Below, in pieces: positions 17,995 through 26,139 of a stretch of DNA of 57,413 bases; the stretch's first letter is position 1, and each line of letters opens with the position of its first letter. Source of the DNA: Desulfacinum sp. Lineage in GTDB: Bacteria; Desulfobacterota; Syntrophobacteria; Syntrophobacterales; DSM-9756. The DNA lies in contig JACIYN010000026.1 in NCBI GenBank assembly GCA_014359885.1, positions 1 to 57,413 of the forward strand, written 5' to 3'. The notes under the pieces were generated by a model. That model was not told the DNA's origin and searched no databases. It saw only the letters and a program-made list of their open reading frames with translations. Made by a program: the position numbers and the translations under genes.

Positions 17995-19068
17995 TCAATC
18001 GCTGTCCCCCACGGCCTTGGAATGATGCCGTTGCGAACCGCCGTTGGTGCGAAGGATCCGGCGCCCCACGGCCCGCGCCACAGGCTCCAGCCTTTCCAGG
18101 AGTTCCTCCAAGGCCTGGGGCGTGAGAGACTGGGCGCCGTCGCTCAGGGCTTCCTGGGGCCGCACGTGCACTTCCAGCATGAGCCCGTCGGCACCGGCGG
18201 CCACCGCCGCACAAGCCATGGCCGGGATCAGATCGGTACGGCCCAGGGCATGGCTGGGATCCACCACCACGGGAAGATGGGTGAGTTTCTTCAGAAGCGG
18301 CACGGCACTGAGATCCAGCGTGTTGCGGGTTTCCGATTCGAAGGTGCGGATGCCCCGCTCGCACAGGATCACCTTGTCGTTGCCGTGGCTGACGATGTAT
18401 TCGGCGGACATGAGGAATTCCTTGATGGTGGCGGACATGCCCCGCTTGAGGATGACCGGCTTGTCCACCTGGCCCACTTCCGTAAGGAGGCGGAAGTTTT
18501 GCATGTTGCGGGTGCCGATCTGCAGAACGTCCGCGTACTTGTAAACCAGCAGAAGGTCCCGGGGATCCATGACTTCCGTCACGATGGGCATGCCGGTCCT
18601 CTCCCGCGCATCGCTCATGTACTTGAGGGCCAGCTCCCCCAGGCCCTGGAAGCTGTAGGGCGATGTTCTGGGCTTGAAGGCTCCGCCGCGCAGCATGGGA
18701 ATCCCCATGGCGTGGAGCGCGTCGGCGATCTCATCCAACACCTGGCGTCCTTCCACGGCACAGGGGCCCGCGATGATGGGTAGCGCCTCCCCTCCCAGTT
18801 CCACATGCCTGCCGATGCGGATGCGCGTGTCTTCTTCTTTGAACTCCCGGCTCACCAGCTTGTAGGGCTGCAGGATGGGATGGGCGGCCTCCACACCCGG
18901 AAAGCTCGTAAACGGTATCTCCTGGATCAGCTCCCGTTCGCCGATGACGCCGATGATGGTGCGCCGCTCCCCCTTGGACAGGTGGGTGCGCAGTCCCATC
19001 TTTTCGATGCGGCCCAGGAGATCTCGAAGCTCCTCTTGCGTGTGGTCCGGTTTCATGACGACGATCAT
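17995..19068 (-). CDS. aroF: DAHP synthase (3-deoxy-7-phosphoheptulonate synthase), type I-beta
   Basis: A 357-residue enzyme that condenses phosphoenolpyruvate and erythrose 4-phosphate in the first step of aromatic biosynthesis. An N-terminal ferredoxin-like regulatory domain (residues 1-70) precedes the barrel. Landmarks are IIAGPCAVEG, GGAFKPRTSPYSFQG, LQIGTRNMQN, ILKRGMSATIKE and VVVDPSHALG. A short basic C-terminal tail follows the barrel. GTG 19074 is in frame, but AAGGAGG is correctly spaced (7 bases) for ATG 19068. Transcription appears controlled by the upstream Phe/Tyr/Trp leader-peptide attenuator. It is first in the operon with tyrA-aroB. Confidence 0.95.
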   Translation of the reverse strand: MIVVMKPDHTQEELRDLLGRIEKMGLRTHLSKGERRTIIGVIGERELIQEIPFTSFPGVEAAHPILQPYKLVSREFKEEDTRIRIGRHVELGGEALPIIAGPCAVEGRQVLDEIADALHAMGIPMLRGGAFKPRTSPYSFQGLGELALKYMSDARERTGMPIVTEVMDPRDLLLVYKYADVLQIGTRNMQNFRLLTEVGQVDKPVILKRGMSATIKEFLMSAEYIVSHGNDKVILCERGIRTFESETRNTLDLSAVPLLKKLTHLPVVVDPSHALGRTDLIPAMACAAVAAGADGLMLEVHVRPQEALSDGAQSLTPQALEELLERLEPVARAVGRRILRTNGGSQRHHSKAVGDSD

Positions 19069-19145
19069 CTCCACTCCTCCTTCCCGAACGGGGGACCCAT
19101 GGCTGTTTGAGTTTGTCCTGACGGCGCTTCCCGGGCGCCGCGCGC

Positions 19146-19179
19146 CAACAAAAAAGGCCGTGAGCTCCTGCCCACGGCC
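19146..19179 (-). terminator. attenuator terminator hairpin (segments 3:4)
   Basis: On the minus strand GGCCGTGGGC (segment 3) and GCTCACGGCC (segment 4) form a GC-rich stem around a short loop and are followed by a run of seven T. This is a standard intrinsic terminator, placed about 80 bases before the DAHP synthase start. Confidence 0.85.
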
Positions 19180-19190
19180 ATCGAGTCCCC

Positions 19191-19285
19191 CAAAAACGAA
19201 GGCCGTGGGCTCTCGGGGTTAGCCCACGGCCTTTGTGCTGGTGAAATCCGTACCGGCTCAGCACGGTGGTCGGCTAACCCCTGAG
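19191..19285 (-). promoter_or_regulatory. alternative-fold region of the aromatic operon attenuator
   Basis: Minus-strand segments, in order of transcription: alpha 19285-19272 (inside the leader ORF), beta 19225-19212, segment 1 at 19231-19221, segment 2 at 19211-19201, segment 3 at 19179-19170. Alpha pairs with beta over 13 pairs with one bulged A. Segments 1 and 2 pair perfectly over 11. Segments 2 and 3 pair perfectly over 10 (GCCCACGGCC with GGCCGTGGGC). Beta overlaps segment 1. If a ribosome stalls early in the leader, alpha:beta forms, segment 1 is lost, and 2:3 can block terminator 3:4. The 1:2 hairpin also has a TTCGTTTTTG tail and might terminate by itself. Confidence 0.75.
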
Positions 19286-19338
19286 GGGCCGCAATACCAA
19301 CCGTAATAAAAGTAAAAGCCGGTAAAAAATCGCTGCAT
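19258..19338 (-). CDS. aromatic leader peptide (attenuation)
   Basis: A 26-codon ORF that begins MQRFFTGFYFYYGWY and ends in TGA at 19258. Nine of its first 15 residues are aromatic: Phe 4, 5, 8, 10; Tyr 9, 11, 12, 15; Trp 14. A GAGGAAAG Shine-Dalgarno lies 5-6 bases before ATG 19338. It sits between a good promoter and a multi-hairpin terminator ahead of DAHP synthase and TyrA-AroB. This is the textbook layout of a ribosome-mediated attenuator such as trpL or pheL, here sensing charged tRNA-Phe and tRNA-Tyr most heavily. The second half of the ORF (GPSGVSRPPC) doubles as pairing segment alpha. Confidence 0.85.
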   Translation of the reverse strand: MQRFFTGFYFYYGWYCGPSGVSRPPC

Positions 19339-19374
19339 GCCGCTTTCCTCGCTTGATTCTTCGCTGTTTAGTGT

Positions 19375-19404
19375 TTTATAGGAGACAGGCATCCGGGAGG
19401 TCAA
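19375..19404 (-). promoter_or_regulatory. promoter of the aromatic operon
   Basis: Read on the minus strand, TTGACC (19404-19399) and TATAAA (19380-19375) are separated by 18 bases. Transcription would begin near 19367, about 30 bases before the leader peptide start. It lies back to back with the rplM promoter. Confidence 0.75.
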
Positions 19405-19462
19405 GGACAAATTTTACAACACAATCCCCTTTCCCCCTCCCGTCTTCCGCGGGAACTTTTCC

Positions 19463-19491
19463 TTGACAACACGTGGGGGATCTCCTATAGG
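19463..19491 (+). promoter_or_regulatory. promoter of rplM-rpsI
   Basis: TTGACA at 19463-19468 and TATAGG at 19486-19491 with a 17-base spacer, about 50 bases before the rplM start. Confidence 0.75.
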
Positions 19492-19541
19492 ACTGTGCTT
19501 CGAGTTTGAGACCAGACGGAGCGGAATGGAGATATTCTATC

Positions 19542-19970
19542 ATGAAGACGACCAGTGCCAAGTTTGATGCCGATGGAAGGAAATGGATCGTAGTGGATGC
19601 TGAGGGCCAGGTGCTGGGCCGACTGGCCAGCCAGATTGCCATGAGGCTCCGCGGGAAGCATCTGCCCACCTTCACGCCCCATGTGGACACGGGGGACTTC
19701 GTGGTGGTCATCAACGCCGAGAAGGTCCGCCTGACCGGGCGCAAGTGGGACCAGAAGGTCTACTATCGCCACTCGGGCTACATGGGCGGGCTGAAGGCCA
19801 CCACGGCCAAGAAGCTCAACCAGGATCACCCGGAACGGCTCATCCAGTTTGCCGTGAGGGGCATGCTTCCCAAGAACCGCCTCGGGCGCAAACTGCTGAA
19901 GAAGCTCAAGGTCTACAGCGGTGCCGAACATCCCCACGAAGCCCAGCAGCCCGAGAAGGTGGTTCTTTAG
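19542..19970 (+). CDS. rplM: 50S ribosomal protein L13
   Basis: A 142-residue L13, an early-assembling large-subunit protein. Family landmarks are [16 protein letters not shown] near the N-terminus, [16 protein letters not shown], and [13 protein letters not shown]. The ORF is open upstream to 19506, but ATG 19542 begins the conserved MKTTSAKF N-terminus. It is paired with rpsI, 27 bases downstream, in the near-universal L13-S9 operon. Confidence 0.98.
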   Translation: MKTTSAKFDADGRKWIVVDAEGQVLGRLASQIAMRLRGKHLPTFTPHVDTGDFVVVINAEKVRLTGRKWDQKVYYRHSGYMGGLKATTAKKLNQDHPERLIQFAVRGMLPKNRLGRKLLKKLKVYSGAEHPHEAQQPEKVVL

Positions 19971-19997
19971 AAGACGTAAGCTCGAAGGAGTTGGAAC

Positions 19998-20390
19998 ATG
20001 GCGGAACAACGTTTCTATGCAACCGGAAAGCGCAAATCGGCCGTGGCCCGTGTGTGGATCCAGCCCGGTACGGGACGCGTTCTCATCAATAAGAAGCCCA
20101 TCGACGAATACATGGACCGGGAGACCAGCAAAATGGTGGTCCACCAGCCCCTGATGCTCACCGGCACCTACGGCAAGGTGGACATCTTCGTGAACGTCCA
20201 CGGCGGCGGCATTTCCGGGCAGGCGGGAGCCATCAAGCACGGCATCTCCAAGGCCCTGATCGAGTTCAATCCCGAATTTCGGGAAGTCCTAAAGCGCGCC
20301 GGTTTCATCACCCGCGACTCCCGCGTCAAGGAACGCAAGAAGTACGGCCAGCGCGGAGCGCGTGCCCGGTTCCAGTACTCCAAGCGCTAG
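19998..20390 (+). CDS. rpsI: 30S ribosomal protein S9
   Basis: A 130-residue S9 with the conserved [15 protein letters not shown] start, [15 protein letters not shown] middle and the basic C-terminal tail ending in [16 protein letters not shown], which reaches the P-site tRNA. An AAGGAG site precedes the ATG. It is the second gene of the rplM-rpsI operon, and a terminator hairpin follows at 20443. Confidence 0.98.
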   Translation: MAEQRFYATGKRKSAVARVWIQPGTGRVLINKKPIDEYMDRETSKMVVHQPLMLTGTYGKVDIFVNVHGGGISGQAGAIKHGISKALIEFNPEFREVLKRAGFITRDSRVKERKKYGQRGARARFQYSKR

Positions 20391-20442
20391 GCTGTTTTTC
20401 AATCCCGTTATTTCCCATCTCTTCCTTTGTCCGGAACTACCC

Positions 20443-20479
20443 ACAGGGGCCCGCGCCCACGGCGCAGGCCCCTGTTTTC
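20443..20479 (+). terminator. terminator after rpsI
   Basis: ACAGGGGCC and GGCCCCTGT form a 9-bp perfect stem with a 15-base loop, followed by TTTT. It lies 53 bases after the rpsI stop. Confidence 0.75.
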
Positions 20480-20531
20480 TATGGATATCGGTCCATCACG
20501 GCTCCGTCCGTGAGGTGAAAGGGGGAAAACC

Positions 20532-21569
20532 ATGGTGCGAGTGGCCATCGCGGGGGCTTCGGGATACACGGGTTTCGAACTTCTTCGCATCCTTTGCCGT
20601 CATCCGCGCGCAATCGTGACAACAATCACATCCAGAGCCAACGCCGGGGAAGCCCTGGCGGACGTCTATCCTTCGCTGCGCGGTCACTGCGACCTGATCT
20701 TTCAGGACACCACTCCGGAGATTCTCACGGCCGACGCCGATCTGGTCTTCACCGCCCTGCCCCACCAGGCGGCCATGGAGATCATTCCGGAGCTCCTGAA
20801 CCGCGGAGTCAAGGTGGTGGACTTGAGCGCGGACTTCCGGTTCCGGGACCCGGCCGTCTACCAGGCCTGGTACCAGGAACACACGGCCCCGGATCTCCTG
20901 GCCGAGTCCGTTTACGGCCTTCCGGAACTGTACCGGGAAGCCATCGCCCGCGCGCGCCTCGTGGGAAACCCGGGCTGTTACCCCACCAGCATCCTGCTCG
21001 CCGCAGCCCCTCTCCTGGTCCACCACCTGGTGGATCCCCAAAGCCTCATTGCCGACTCCAAGTCGGGCGTGAGCGGCGCCGGTCGGGGCTTGTCGCTCAC
21101 CACCCATTTCTGCGAAGTCCATGACGGCTTCAGGGCCTACAAGGTGGCCGAACACCGCCACACTCCGGAGATCGAACAGGAACTGAGCGTCCTTGCGGGG
21201 CGGCAGGTGCGCATCAGCTTCACCCCTCACCTGGTTCCCATGAGCCGTGGCATTCTGAGCACCCTCTATGCCCAACTCCGGGCCGAGGTCACGGCGGAAC
21301 AGGTTCGCGACGCCTACCACGATCTGTACGACGGGGAGCGGTTCGTCCGCCTGTGCCCCCCGGGCCAATTCCCGTCCACCCTGCAGGTCCGGGGCACCAA
21401 CTACTGCGACCTGGCCTGGAAGGTGGACCCCAGGACCGGCCGGGTCGTGGTGGTGTCCGTCATCGACAACCTGACGCGCGGCGCTTCGGGGCAGGCCGTC
21501 TGCAACATGAACATCATGACGGGCTTCGACGAGGACTGCGGCCTGGAAGACGCTCCCTGGCTGCCTTGA
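20532..21569 (+). CDS. argC: N-acetyl-gamma-glutamyl-phosphate reductase
   Basis: A 345-residue ArgC, the NADPH-dependent third step of arginine synthesis. The N-terminal Rossmann motif is VAIAGASGYTGFELLRI; the catalytic Cys is Cys149 in VGNPGCYPTS; the ISFTPHLVPMSRGI and NLTRGASGQAVCNMN segments are typical. Length is normal. It stands just after the rpsI terminator and before a repeat cluster, with no other arg genes in view. Confidence 0.97.
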   Translation: MVRVAIAGASGYTGFELLRILCRHPRAIVTTITSRANAGEALADVYPSLRGHCDLIFQDTTPEILTADADLVFTALPHQAAMEIIPELLNRGVKVVDLSADFRFRDPAVYQAWYQEHTAPDLLAESVYGLPELYREAIARARLVGNPGCYPTSILLAAAPLLVHHLVDPQSLIADSKSGVSGAGRGLSLTTHFCEVHDGFRAYKVAEHRHTPEIEQELSVLAGRQVRISFTPHLVPMSRGILSTLYAQLRAEVTAEQVRDAYHDLYDGERFVRLCPPGQFPSTLQVRGTNYCDLAWKVDPRTGRVVVVSVIDNLTRGASGQAVCNMNIMTGFDEDCGLEDAPWLP

Positions 21570-21671
21570 TGCGAACAAGAACCGCGAATGAACGCGGATG
21601 GACACGGATCCGTCTTTTCCTTTTTTCAGGAGAGGCCTTGGCCGCGACCCCGATCGCCGGCAAGCCCGCTC

Positions 21672-21892
21672 CCAGGAGCTGGCCCGAGAACGCCGCGGAT
21701 GATCTCTTTTCTCGTAGCGCAGCCCTTTAGGGCTGCGTAGGAATTCCCGGTTGTCGGATAGGCCTCGCACACGGCCTGCGACTTCAAGGCGTTACGATGG
21801 CCCTTTCCGCGGGGCTGAAGCCCCGCGGCTACGAAAAGAGGCCCATAGCCCGGGCTCTTGTCTCGGAGAGCCATTGTCGGGCACGCTCCTAG
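21672..21892. mobile_element. MITE-like element M1, copy C
   Basis: About 221 bases. The left end CCAGGAGCTGGCCCGAGAAC is a degraded form of the consensus CCTAGGAGCYTGTCCGAGAAC; the right end is GTCGGGCACGCTCCTAG. Inside are the CGCAGCCCTTTAGGGCTGCG palindrome and the CCGCGGGG...CCCCGCGG hairpin shared with copies A and E. Confidence 0.6.
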
Positions 21893-22036
21893 GAGCCTGT
21901 CCGAGAACTCCGCAAACCGTCACTCCCGCGCAAGCGGGAGTCCATAGGTTCCCGGAAATCCTGGATCCCCGCTTTCGCGGGGATGACGGATGGGCGTTGA
22001 ACGGCGTAAATCTGCCGTTGTCAGACAGGCTCCTAG
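21889..22036. mobile_element. MITE-like element M2, copy D (148 bp)
   Basis: Flanked by CTAG on both sides. Terminal inverted repeats are GGAGCCTGTCCGAGAAC on the left and GTTGTCAGACAGGCTCC on the right. The interior has two hairpins: ACTCCCGCGCAAGCGGGAGT and GGATCCCCGCTTTCGCGGGGAT. A nearly identical copy of the same length lies inverted at 24086-24233. Confidence 0.8.
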
Positions 22037-22081
22037 GAATAGCTTCGATGTGCGGCAAGTCGTTTGAGAGGCGGAATCATC

Positions 22082-22888
22082 TTGGACCCACAAGCCAAAC
22101 GCAACTTCATGCTCACACTGGAATACGACGGTTCCAACTACCACGGCTGGCAGCGTCAGAAGGGCGCCCTCACCGTGCAGGAAGTGCTGGAATCGCGCCT
22201 GGAGATCATGCTGGGGCGCCCGGTTTCGGTGCGCGCCTCCGGAAGGACCGATGCGGGGGTGCACGCCCTGGGGCAGGTGGTGAACTTTTACGCCAAGACC
22301 AGGCTGCAACCGGAAGACTTTCTGCGAGGACTGAACAGTCTGTTGCCTGCGGACATCGTGGTGCTGGACGCCCGGGAGGTCCCGGATTCCTTCCACGCCT
22401 GCTACTCGGCCACCAGCAAGGTGTACGAATACCGCATTCTCAACCGCACCATTCCGTCCGCCCTGGAACGCAACTACTCCTGGCACATTCCCAGAAAACT
22501 CGATGTGGAGGCCATGCGGGCGTGCCTTCCGGTTCTTCTGGGGGAGCACGACTTCAGCGCCTTCATGGCCAGCCGGTCGTCGGTGAACACCACGGTCCGC
22601 ACCCTCCTGGACGCTCGGGTCCTGCGCCCGGACGCGGACCACATCTTTTTCCGATTTGAAGCAACCGGGTTTTTGCGGCATATGGTCCGGAACCTGGTGG
22701 GAACTCTCGTGGAAGCGGGAAAAGGCAAACTGGACCCCGAAGGCCTCGCCCGGATCCTGGAAGGGCGCGACCGGTCGCAGGCCGGCATGACGGCTCCGGC
22801 CCGAGGGCTCTACCTGGTCCGTGTCCACTATGGGAGGGGAGAAGGCAAAACAGTGAACATGACGGGCGAAACAAGGGAGACGACATGA
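22082..22888 (+). CDS. truA: tRNA pseudouridine(38-40) synthase
   Basis: A 268-residue TruA that isomerises uridines 38-40 in tRNA anticodon arms. The catalytic Asp57 lies in ASGRTDAGVHALGQV. LEYDGSNYHGWQ and FLRHMVRNLVGTLV are family landmarks. No ATG precedes the conserved N-terminus. TTG 22082 is preceded by GAGAGGCGG at 7 bases and gives the usual start length; TTG 22064 is an alternative. Its stop overlaps the aminotransferase start (ATGA). The pair is bracketed by inverted M2 elements. Confidence 0.93.
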   Translation: MDPQAKRNFMLTLEYDGSNYHGWQRQKGALTVQEVLESRLEIMLGRPVSVRASGRTDAGVHALGQVVNFYAKTRLQPEDFLRGLNSLLPADIVVLDAREVPDSFHACYSATSKVYEYRILNRTIPSALERNYSWHIPRKLDVEAMRACLPVLLGEHDFSAFMASRSSVNTTVRTLLDARVLRPDADHIFFRFEATGFLRHMVRNLVGTLVEAGKGKLDPEGLARILEGRDRSQAGMTAPARGLYLVRVHYGRGEGKTVNMTGETRETT

Positions 22889-24081
22889 AGCTTTCACAAC
22901 GTGTCAGCCAAGTCCAACCATCGGCCACCCTGTCCATCAACGCCAAGGCCAAGGCCCTGCGTGCCCAAGGGAAACAGGTGATCAGCTTCGGCGTGGGCGA
23001 ACCCGATTTCGACACCCCGCACCATATCGGTGAGATGGCCGTCCAGGCCGTCCGGCGCGGCCAGACCCGCTACACGGCCGTGCAGGGCATCCCCGAATTG
23101 AAGGACGCCATTATCAGCACCATCCGCGCCGATTACGGCCTCGACTACTCGCCGGAAGAGGTCCTGGTTTCCTGCGGCGGCAAGCACAGCCTCTACAATC
23201 TGTTCCAGGCCGTGCTGGATCCGGGGGACGAAGTGATCATCCCGGCTCCCTACTGGGTGTCTTATCCCGACATGGTCCGCCTGGCGGGGGCGGAGCCGGT
23301 GATCGTGGAGTGCCCCGAAAGCGCTTCCTTCAAACTGGATCCGGAATCCTTGCGCCGGGCCGTCACGGCCCGCACCCGCATGCTCATCCTGAACAGCCCC
23401 AGCAACCCCACGGGGGTTCACTACAAGCCGGAAGAACTGAAGGCCCTGGCGGAAGTGCTCCTGGACCACCCGGAAGTGGTCATCGTCTCCGACGACATCT
23501 ACTATCGCCTGCTCTACAACGGCGCCCGGTGGGCCAACGTGGCCATGGTGGAGCCGCGCCTGAAGGCGCGGACCTTCATTGTGAACGGGGTGAGCAAGAC
23601 TTACGCCATGACGGGATGGCGCATCGGCTACATGCTGGGGGACGCGGAAGTGATCAAGGCCGCGGGCAAGATCCAGAGCCAATCCACCAGCAACCCCTGC
23701 TCCGTGGCCCAGTGGGCCGCCGTGGCGGCGCTCAGGGGATCCCAGGAGAGCGTGCAGGACATGCTGGAAGCCTTCTCCCAGCGGCGCGATTACGTGATGG
23801 AACGGCTGGGGCGCCTGCCCGGCGTGACCTGCCCGGAGCCGCAGGGAGCCTTTTATGTCTTCCCCAACGTGAGCGCCTACTACGGTAAAACGGTGGGAAG
23901 CCGCTCCATCGGCGGATCCCTCGACCTGGCGGACTACCTCATGGAAGAGGCCCACCTGGCCGTGGTGCCCGGGGTGGCCTTCGGCGAAGACCGGTGCATC
24001 CGGCTGTCCTTCGCCCTTTCCATGGACGAACTGAAGGAAGGCTTCGACCGGCTGGAAAAGGCACTGGGGCGTCTGGACTGA
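22885..24081 (+). CDS. aspC: class I pyridoxal-phosphate aminotransferase (aspartate type)
   Basis: A 398-residue fold-type I aminotransferase, closest in look to the prokaryotic aspartate aminotransferase I-gamma group: N-terminal RVSQVQPSATLSINAKAK, GVGEPDFDTPHHI, and NSPSNPTGVHY. The PLP lysine is Lys238 in NGVSKTYAMTGWRIGY, and the substrate-carboxylate Arg is in CIRLSFALS near the end. It likely makes aspartate from oxaloacetate; related enzymes also accept prephenate or aromatic keto acids. It overlaps truA by 4 bases. An M2 element begins 4 bases after its stop. Confidence 0.93.
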   Translation: MKLSQRVSQVQPSATLSINAKAKALRAQGKQVISFGVGEPDFDTPHHIGEMAVQAVRRGQTRYTAVQGIPELKDAIISTIRADYGLDYSPEEVLVSCGGKHSLYNLFQAVLDPGDEVIIPAPYWVSYPDMVRLAGAEPVIVECPESASFKLDPESLRRAVTARTRMLILNSPSNPTGVHYKPEELKALAEVLLDHPEVVIVSDDIYYRLLYNGARWANVAMVEPRLKARTFIVNGVSKTYAMTGWRIGYMLGDAEVIKAAGKIQSQSTSNPCSVAQWAAVAALRGSQESVQDMLEAFSQRRDYVMERLGRLPGVTCPEPQGAFYVFPNVSAYYGKTVGSRSIGGSLDLADYLMEEAHLAVVPGVAFGEDRCIRLSFALSMDELKEGFDRLEKALGRLD

Positions 24082-24085
24082 ATTT

Positions 24086-24233
24086 CTAGGAGGCTGTCTG
24101 ACAACGGCAGATTTACGCCGTTCAACGCCCATCCGTCATCCCCGCGAAAGCGGGGATCCAGGATTTCCGGATACCTATGGACTCCCGCTTGCGCGGGAGT
24201 GATGGTTTGCGGAGTTCTCGGACAAGCTCCTAG
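24086..24233. mobile_element. MITE-like element M2, inverted copy (148 bp)
   Basis: The reverse complement differs from the 21889-22036 copy at only a few positions and has identical length, CTAG flanks and the same two internal hairpins. Its CTAG at 24230-24233 is shared with the following M1 copy. Confidence 0.8.
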
Positions 24234-24391
24234 GAGGCTGACCGAGAACTCCGGGCCGACCTTCGGCTATTCCCTATGACTTCATGGGGTTACGATGCCC
24301 CCTTTCCGCGGGACTGAATCCCCGCGGCTACGAAGGCAACCCGAATCTCCGGCATCTTGAGCCGGAGAGCCACTGTCGGACAAGCTCCTAA
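24230..24391. mobile_element. MITE-like element M1, copy E (162 bp)
   Basis: The left end is CTAGGAGGCTGACCGAGAAC; the right end is GTCGGACAAGCTCCTAAG, with the last CTAG degraded to CTAA. The CCGCGGG...CCCCGCGG hairpin lies inside. Same orientation as copy C. Confidence 0.7.
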
Positions 24392-24463
24392 GGGCCGTTC
24401 GACGGCCCACCTCGAAAATCAGGCATATGGCAAAGAAGGATCGCGCTTTTCGGAAGCGGGCCG

Positions 24464-24495
24464 CTGTAGGGGCGAATGATCATTCGCCCCTACAG
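24464..24495. repeat. perfect palindrome of the GTAGGGGCGAAT family
   Basis: Thirty-two bases, CTGTAGGGGCGAATGA and its exact reverse complement. Related copies lie at 34887-34920, at 42947-42976 (split by the group II intron), and, with a different centre, at 33071-33100. Confidence 0.8.
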
Positions 24496-24664
24496 CCCAC
24501 ATGCACCCATGATTTAAGGTTTCGCTACGACGAGGAGAGTCATCGGCCGGCCCCGCTTTCCGTTGTCACGCCTCTTGGCGGCTGAGACGGGGCGGTGCCC
24601 CGGGCGAACAAGTTGCAGGGCACAGCCCTGCAACCAGGAAGAATTTCCATCTCTTCGGAGTTCC

Positions 24665-26089
24665 TTACACCACGCCCTTTTCCTTCAATTCCGCCAGCTT
24701 GGTTTTTCCAACGCCCAGATATTTCTGGAAGATGAACTCATTGTCCCCGCCCACGGGTCGGCAGATCCACTTCACCCGGCCGGGCGTGCGGGACATGGCC
24801 TTGAAGGACGAGTTGGGCAGGAGCACCTCCCCGTAGTGGGGATCCTTTCGCTTGATGAAGGTTTCCCGAACCCGCCAGTGCTCCCGGGTGAGAACGTCCG
24901 TGGGGTTCTCCAGCCGGCCCGTCACCACCGTCCCCTTCTTGTCCGGCCGGCGGCTGTATTCGGTGAGCATCTGAAGGATTTCATCGGACGTGTAGTTCTC
25001 GGTGAACTTCTCGATCTCGTGCTGGATCGTGGGCTGATTCTCCGGGGTCAGCCTTTCCTTGATGGTGGGAAACTGCTGCTGCAGATCGGGACGGTTCATG
25101 ATTTCGCACAGGGCGGCCCAGTTGGGATCCGTAAACCCCGACATGAAGGTGTAGCCGTCCTTGCACTTCACGTAGGTGTAGGGGAAGACGGCGTAGTCGT
25201 AGTTGCCGGCCCGGGGCATCAGGTTCCCCGTCATGTGGTAATATTCCATGACGTAATTGGAGATGGCCAGGAGCCCTTCGGGCGGAGCGCAATCCACGAA
25301 CTGGCCCTCCCCGGTTCTCCGCTTGTGGAACATGGCCGCCTGGATGCCGAACGCGGCCCAGGCGCCGCCCACATACCAGGCCATCCAGTTGCCCTGCTTG
25401 AGAGGCCGTTTGTACTCCGGCGGCACCTGGGGATCCAGATCCGGTTCGCCGGTAATGGACATGATCACCCCCCTGGCCTGCCCCAACAGATCGTAATCCG
25501 GCTGGTTTCCGTGCCTTTCGGACTCATCCCCGAAGTGGCCGTAGCTGTGAACGGCGCAATAGATGAGTCCGGGGTTGAGCTCCTTGAGCTGTTCATAGCC
25601 CAGACCCAGACCGTCCATGTATCCGGGCTTGAAGGCCTCGATCACCACGTCCGCCTTTTGAGCCAACCGGCGGAAATAATCCTGCCCCTCCTCCGTTTCC
25701 AGATTGAGCGTGATGTGGAACTTGTTCCGGGCCTCCGTCATGTAGGCCAATCCCGTATCCTGGATCATCATGCCGTAGGGCGTCATTTTTCGTGCCAGGT
25801 CGCCGGCCGGCGGCTCGATCCGGATCACCTCCGCCCCCAGCTCCGCCAGGATGGACGAGGCGAAAAGAGCTCCGAAATTTCCGTAGCTCACGTCCAGCAC
25901 CAGCATGTCGTCCAAGGCTTCCGGCTTCTTGTGGGCGTCCTTGGGATTGGTTTCGCTGTAGGCCCACTTGGCATACTCTTCGTTGATGGCGAGCCCCACG
26001 ATGGTCTTGTCTTCCTTGAGCATGCGGGCCAGGGCTTCATCATCGAACATGTCATCGTACATGGAATGAGTCAGTTTCTTGTCCGTCAT
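24665..26089 (-). CDS. class III CoA-transferase (CaiB/BaiF family)
   Basis: A 474-residue class III (formyl-CoA transferase type) enzyme that moves CoA between carboxylic acids. Landmarks are [37 protein letters not shown], and [12 protein letters not shown], in which the Asp is the expected acyl-carrying residue. An N-terminal extension of about 60 residues precedes the domain. GTG 26104 is in frame, but GGGAGGAAAG inside it serves ATG 26089. A second family member lies 50 bases upstream in the same direction, and such pairs can form heterodimers as in BbsEF. The substrate is unknown; the divergent Liv transporter may import it. Confidence 0.88.
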   Translation of the reverse strand: MTDKKLTHSMYDDMFDDEALARMLKEDKTIVGLAINEEYAKWAYSETNPKDAHKKPEALDDMLVLDVSYGNFGALFASSILAELGAEVIRIEPPAGDLARKMTPYGMMIQDTGLAYMTEARNKFHITLNLETEEGQDYFRRLAQKADVVIEAFKPGYMDGLGLGYEQLKELNPGLIYCAVHSYGHFGDESERHGNQPDYDLLGQARGVIMSITGEPDLDPQVPPEYKRPLKQGNWMAWYVGGAWAAFGIQAAMFHKRRTGEGQFVDCAPPEGLLAISNYVMEYYHMTGNLMPRAGNYDYAVFPYTYVKCKDGYTFMSGFTDPNWAALCEIMNRPDLQQQFPTIKERLTPENQPTIQHEIEKFTENYTSDEILQMLTEYSRRPDKKGTVVTGRLENPTDVLTREHWRVRETFIKRKDPHYGEVLLPNSSFKAMSRTPGRVKWICRPVGGDNEFIFQKYLGVGKTKLAELKEKGVV

Positions 26090-26139
26090 ATTCTTTCCTC
26101 CCACAACGGATGAAGGTCACGAGGGTGAGACGGTGCCAT

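Larger units (their letters stand above)
21570..22081. other. repeat-filled gap between argC and truA
   Basis: The 512-base gap contains no supported gene. It is almost filled by repeats: a fragment of the GCGAATGAACGCGGAT family near 21580-21605, an M1 element (21672-21892) and an M2 element (21889-22036) that share one CTAG. Confidence 0.7.
24082..24664. other. repeat-filled gap between aspC and a CoA-transferase
   Basis: The 583-base convergent gap has no supported gene. It holds an inverted M2 (24086-24233), an M1 (24230-24391) and a perfect 32-base palindrome (24464-24495). Nothing recognisable lies in the last 170 bases. Confidence 0.7.

Noticed and set aside
21940..22000. Possible CRISPR-like repeats (CCCGCGCAAGCGGG, CCCCGCTTTCGCGGGG)
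   Set aside because: They are single hairpins inside MITE-like elements with no regular repeat-spacer spacing and no cas genes.
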